A stretch of DNA of 14,725 nucleotides from Nitrososphaerales archaeon (GTDB taxonomy: Archaea; Thermoproteota; Nitrososphaeria; Nitrososphaerales; UBA57), in assembly GCA_022449325.1 (NCBI GenBank), contig JAKUSK010000016.1, positions 1 through 14,725 on the forward strand. The letters are read 5' to 3'. Position 1 is the stretch's first letter. Each line of letters opens with the position of its first letter. The notes under the pieces are model-generated. The model was given only the letters and a program-made list of their open reading frames with translations, searched no databases and was not told where the DNA came from. A program made the position numbers and the translations under genes. Below are positions 11,957 to 14,725 of this stretch, piece after piece.

Positions 11957-13078
11957 ATGCAAAACGCGGCTATGAATATAGAAGATAAAGGCGGAGATCA
12001 ACTAGTTCTCCATGTTGGACCACAACATCCTGGTTCTGGTCACTTTCGTATAATTGTTACAGTTGACGGAGATTATATTGTAGGAGCTAAACCTGATCCA
12101 GGTTATGTTCATCGAGGTGCCGAAAAGATGGCAGAATATCGAGATTACATTCAAAACATTCCACATCTTGAACGTCCAGTCATAATCGATGCAACTGGAG
12201 TAACACTTCCATACGTTCTGACTGCTGAAAAAATCATTGACGTAGAAGCCCCTGATCGCGCTCAATATATACGAATGATTATGGCGGAATTAAACCGCAT
12301 TATTTCCCATCTGTACTGGCTTGGCATCTATGGCATATTCCTCGGTCATTCTACAATGTTTATGTGGCCTATGGGTGACAGAGAACTCTTTATTGACTTG
12401 GCTGAATCAATTGGCGGAACCCGTGTAACTTTTTCATATGTAGTTCCTGGAGGAGTAAGAAATGACATGCCTACCAATTTCAAAGAACGAGCATTGAAGA
12501 CATTTGATTATTTTGAAAAACGTATTGAAGAATACAAAAAAATATTCTTTAACAATCCACTTATGTCTGCAAGAACCGAAGGCATTGGCACCATGGATAA
12601 AAAAGACGCGATTAGACTTGGAATAACTGGTTCTAATCTCCGCGCTTGTGGAATAGATTCTGATACTCGAAAGGACGAAACCTATTGTCTTTATGATCGC
12701 GTTGATTTTGAAATACCAACACGTAAAGAAGGAGATTCATATGCAAGATGTATTGTCCGATTAGAAGAACTCCAACAAAGTATGAACATTATGAAACAAG
12801 TCTTTGATCTTATTGAACCTGGTCCAATCAAACAAGTAATTGGCGGAGTTATGCGTGGAGAACCAGGCGAGGCATTTGTCCGTACAGAAGCCGCACGAGG
12901 AACAATGTTTTATCATATTGTCAGCGATGGAGAAAAAAATCCTTACAGAGTCAAGATTAGTGTTCCTTCATTTAGAAATCTGATTGGCATGACTCATTTA
13001 TTGGTTGGTTCAAGGTTAGCAGATATGCCTGCTATATATTGGAGCCTTGATTACTGGCCGGTGGAAGCAGATAGGTGA
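11957..13078 (+). CDS. nuoD: complex I subunit D (NuoD, 49-kDa subunit)
   Basis: 373 residues; a second ATG five codons in (Met6) is an alternative start. NuoD, related to the large subunit of NiFe hydrogenases, forms most of the quinone-binding pocket beside cluster N2. Motifs are GPQHPGSGHFRI (21-32), PGYVHRGAEKMAEYRDY (48-64) with Tyr64 at the quinone-facing position, IMAELNRIISHLYWLG, and ARTEGIG further on. The loop after GPQHP is one residue shorter than in bacterial proteins (usually GPQHPSxHGxxR), so the His that contacts quinone is displaced. The nickel-binding cysteines of hydrogenases are absent, as expected. The stop TGA is part of the AGGTGA ribosome site for nuoH. Confidence 0.95.
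   Translation: MQNAAMNIEDKGGDQLVLHVGPQHPGSGHFRIIVTVDGDYIVGAKPDPGYVHRGAEKMAEYRDYIQNIPHLERPVIIDATGVTLPYVLTAEKIIDVEAPDRAQYIRMIMAELNRIISHLYWLGIYGIFLGHSTMFMWPMGDRELFIDLAESIGGTRVTFSYVVPGGVRNDMPTNFKERALKTFDYFEKRIEEYKKIFFNNPLMSARTEGIGTMDKKDAIRLGITGSNLRACGIDSDTRKDETYCLYDRVDFEIPTRKEGDSYARCIVRLEELQQSMNIMKQVFDLIEPGPIKQVIGGVMRGEPGEAFVRTEAARGTMFYHIVSDGEKNPYRVKISVPSFRNLIGMTHLLVGSRLADMPAIYWSLDYWPVEADR
13073..13078 (+). promoter_or_regulatory. Shine-Dalgarno site of nuoH
   Basis: AGGTGA, overlapping the nuoD stop, lies five bases before the TTG at 13084. It decides the start in favour of this TTG. Confidence 0.65.
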
Positions 13079-13083
13079 CATAG

Positions 13084-14244
13084 TTGGAAACATTTGAAGA
13101 GTTTGTTAAACGTATCCTTACGATATTATTTTGGTTCCTTCTTATATCTCCCCTAATTATATTTCCTGTATTATTCTTACTTGTTCCACTTCTAGGAATT
13201 GATGTGACACTTGCTAATGAAATTCTAACTGCAACAATAGATCCTTTCAAAGCTATCAAACTAGCTGATAGATATGGAGTTGGACCTTCTTCCACTTTCT
13301 TCAAAGTCGCCGCTTTTCCTGGATTTACTTTTGCCGCTCTAGTTGCAACACTTGTAATTCTTTACGAACGTAAACTTATGGCCAAAGCACAACTCCGTGT
13401 AGGTCCACTTTACGCAGGACGATTCGAAGGAGTTCTACAACCTATTGCTGATTTGTTCAAATTACTTGGTAAAGAACTTGTTGTTCCAGAAAAAGCCGAT
13501 AAAACATTTTTTTGGGCAGCTCCGATTCTAAGCTTGGGACTCGGAGCAGCACTGTTAACTGTTATTCCTTTATCCCCAACTACCTATATTGCACGTTCCG
13601 AATTTAGTCTTCTAATACCATTTGCCATTATTGGATTCAGTCCCTTGGTAGTTCTTATTGCTGCATGGGCTAGTAGTAATAAATTTGCATTTATTGGAGG
13701 ATTACGAGCGTTGCATCAACTCGCCGCTTATGAAATTCCTATGCTTCTCTCAATACTCGGCATTGTAATCTTAACTGGCTCCTTTGATCTAATGAAAATA
13801 GTTGAAGCACAGAAAGATATGTGGTTCATCTTCCCGCAATTCCTTGCAGCTATTATATTTTATATCACAATCCTTTCAGAATTAGAACGAGTACCCTTTG
13901 ATCTCCCAGAGGCGGAGACTGAAATCGTTTCTGGATGGTTGACAGAATACACTGGAATGCACTTTGGTTTATTACAACTTGGCGTTTATGTAAAATTCTA
14001 TGTCCTTGCTTTGTTATTTACACTATTGTTCTTAGGAGGTTGGAATGGACCTGCTTTCCTTCCACCAATTGTTTGGTTACTGACAAAATTATTCTTCGTA
14101 ATTACAATGATTATTTTCCCACGAGCAGTTCTTCCTCGTCTACGTATTGATCAATTAATCAGAATTGGATGGGCTTGGCTAATTGCATTATCATTTATTA
14201 ATCTGTTTATAGCAGTAATTGAATCATCACTAGGAGTAATCTAA
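13084..14244 (+). CDS. nuoH: complex I subunit H (NuoH)
   Basis: 386 residues from a TTG with a good ribosome site. NuoH is the membrane subunit that closes the quinone chamber and links it to the proton pumps. Conserved segments are ILYERKLMAKAQLRVGP (92-108), LQPIADLFKLLGKE (118-131), GGLRALHQLAAYEIPM (205-220) and RVPFDLPEAETEIVSGWLTE (269-288) followed by YTGMHFG, rich in the Glu and Arg residues that line the entry to the quinone tunnel. The ER motif sits at residue 95-96, about 60 residues later than in Escherichia coli NuoH, so there is an N-terminal extension with one extra membrane helix (about 11-37) and a linker. The stop TAA overlaps the nuoI ATG by one base. Confidence 0.95.
   Translation: METFEEFVKRILTILFWFLLISPLIIFPVLFLLVPLLGIDVTLANEILTATIDPFKAIKLADRYGVGPSSTFFKVAAFPGFTFAALVATLVILYERKLMAKAQLRVGPLYAGRFEGVLQPIADLFKLLGKELVVPEKADKTFFWAAPILSLGLGAALLTVIPLSPTTYIARSEFSLLIPFAIIGFSPLVVLIAAWASSNKFAFIGGLRALHQLAAYEIPMLLSILGIVILTGSFDLMKIVEAQKDMWFIFPQFLAAIIFYITILSELERVPFDLPEAETEIVSGWLTEYTGMHFGLLQLGVYVKFYVLALLFTLLFLGGWNGPAFLPPIVWLLTKLFFVITMIIFPRAVLPRLRIDQLIRIGWAWLIALSFINLFIAVIESSLGVI
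14232..14236 (+). promoter_or_regulatory. Shine-Dalgarno site of nuoI
   Basis: AGGAG, inside the end of nuoH, lies seven bases before the ATG at 14244 and fixes that start. Confidence 0.6.
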
Positions 14245-14725
14245 TGAACATCAAACTTATTACCGGGATATTGGGTGCATTTGCTGTAGGGTTTAGAAAT
14301 GTATTCAAACGCCGTATGACATTGAGATACCCTGAGCAAAAACTAGATATCGAATCAGGATATACTTTTGATGCCAAATCCAATACAGGTAGTGCTGGAT
14401 TCAAAGGCAGACACATTCTTTATACTGACAAATGTACAGGATGCTCTCTATGCGCTATTGCTTGCGAAAATATTGCCGATTGTATTGATATGGTACAAGT
14501 TGAAGGCAATTGGCCTACAAATAGCAAGAATATCATGCCACAGATAGATTATGGCCGATGTGTATTCTGTGGATTCTGTGTTGACGCATGTCCTTTTGAT
14601 TGCTTGTTCATGACTCCAGAATACGAACTGTCTGCTACCGATAAAAGAAAACTAGTTCACACACCATTCCAGTTAGCCGTATTCCCTGAAAAGAAAGGAG
14701 ATGTACAATTGATTCCTGACGATGG
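14244..14725 (+). CDS. nuoI: complex I subunit I (NuoI), partial at the right edge
   Basis: About 160 residues are visible and the frame is open at the window end. NuoI carries two [4Fe-4S] clusters (N6a and N6b) that pass electrons to N2 in NuoB. The first ligand set is Cys64, Cys67, Cys70, Cys74 in CTGCSLCAIAC; the second is Cys106, Cys109, Cys112, Cys116 in CVFCGFCVDACPFD. The classical Pro after the fourth Cys is present in the second set but replaced by Glu in the first. The N-terminal amphipathic stretch (about 1-25, ending FKRRM) should lie on the membrane next to NuoH. The start overlaps the nuoH stop (TAATG). No gene for NuoE, NuoF or NuoG precedes it, in line with archaeal complex I lacking the NADH-oxidising module, though the genes to the right of the window are not visible. 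Confidence 0.94.
   Translation, partial: MNIKLITGILGAFAVGFRNVFKRRMTLRYPEQKLDIESGYTFDAKSNTGSAGFKGRHILYTDKCTGCSLCAIACENIADCIDMVQVEGNWPTNSKNIMPQIDYGRCVFCGFCVDACPFDCLFMTPEYELSATDKRKLVHTPFQLAVFPEKKGDVQLIPDD

Noticed and set aside
1..14725. CRISPR array, insertion sequence, prophage or integration site
   Set aside because: No regularly spaced repeats, transposase or integrase motifs, or target-site duplications were seen; gene content looks like core genome.

Overview
The window is AT-rich archaeal DNA, most likely from a member of Nitrososphaerota (Thaumarchaeota). The evidence is an archaeal TFS-type zinc-ribbon factor, a standalone archaeal Toprim protein, a membrane-anchored cupredoxin, complex I genes in the order nuoA-B-C-D-H-I with no NADH-module gene among them, and TATA-like boxes about 26 bp upstream of several start codons, as expected for leaderless archaeal transcripts. 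The lineage call rests on gene content and remembered family resemblance, not on a search. Genes for a complete acyl-CoA beta-oxidation spiral suggest a lineage able to use acyl-CoAs. The same enzymes could in part serve the lower half of the 3-hydroxypropionate/4-hydroxybutyrate cycle.

Layout. Positions 1-2143 hold envelope genes: the C-terminal end of a probable ABC-2 permease, a membrane-anchored cupredoxin (minus strand), a membrane-anchored beta-rich protein, and a membrane-anchored protein with three HxH motifs. A small conserved protein (minus) follows. Positions 2473-5816 form a minus-strand operon read thiolase, DUF35 zinc-ribbon/OB partner, 3-hydroxyacyl-CoA dehydrogenase, enoyl-CoA hydratase, with a clear promoter before the thiolase. 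A rhomboid protease lies just upstream on the same strand. Divergent from it, on the plus strand, are two acyl-CoA dehydrogenase (ACAD) family genes followed by two paralogous small membrane proteins. Then come a Toprim protein and a TFS-like factor, each with its own TATA-like box, and finally the complex I operon (10595 to the right edge), which is tightly packed and runs off the window inside nuoI.

How the genes fit together. The ACADs would oxidise acyl-CoA to enoyl-CoA. The hydratase, dehydrogenase and thiolase would complete the spiral to acetyl-CoA. No electron-transfer flavoprotein, ETF:quinone oxidoreductase or acyl-CoA synthetase is present here, so activation and electron transfer must be encoded elsewhere. 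Complex I without a NADH module probably takes electrons from another donor and reduces quinone; the cupredoxin is a candidate copper electron carrier on the outer face.

The most interesting observation is that the two adjacent ACADs are degenerate in complementary ways. The first lacks the catalytic Glu and the TEPxxGSD flavin/substrate motif but keeps RxQF and HGGYG. The second keeps the catalytic Glu and TEPGAGSD but has lost RxQFGxP and altered the GGxG loop. This predicts an obligate heteromeric enzyme with composite flavin sites, like the alpha2-beta2 ACADs known from mycobacterial steroid catabolism. A second notable signal is a tandem pair of 10-bp palindromes directly upstream of the TATA box of the second small membrane protein gene.
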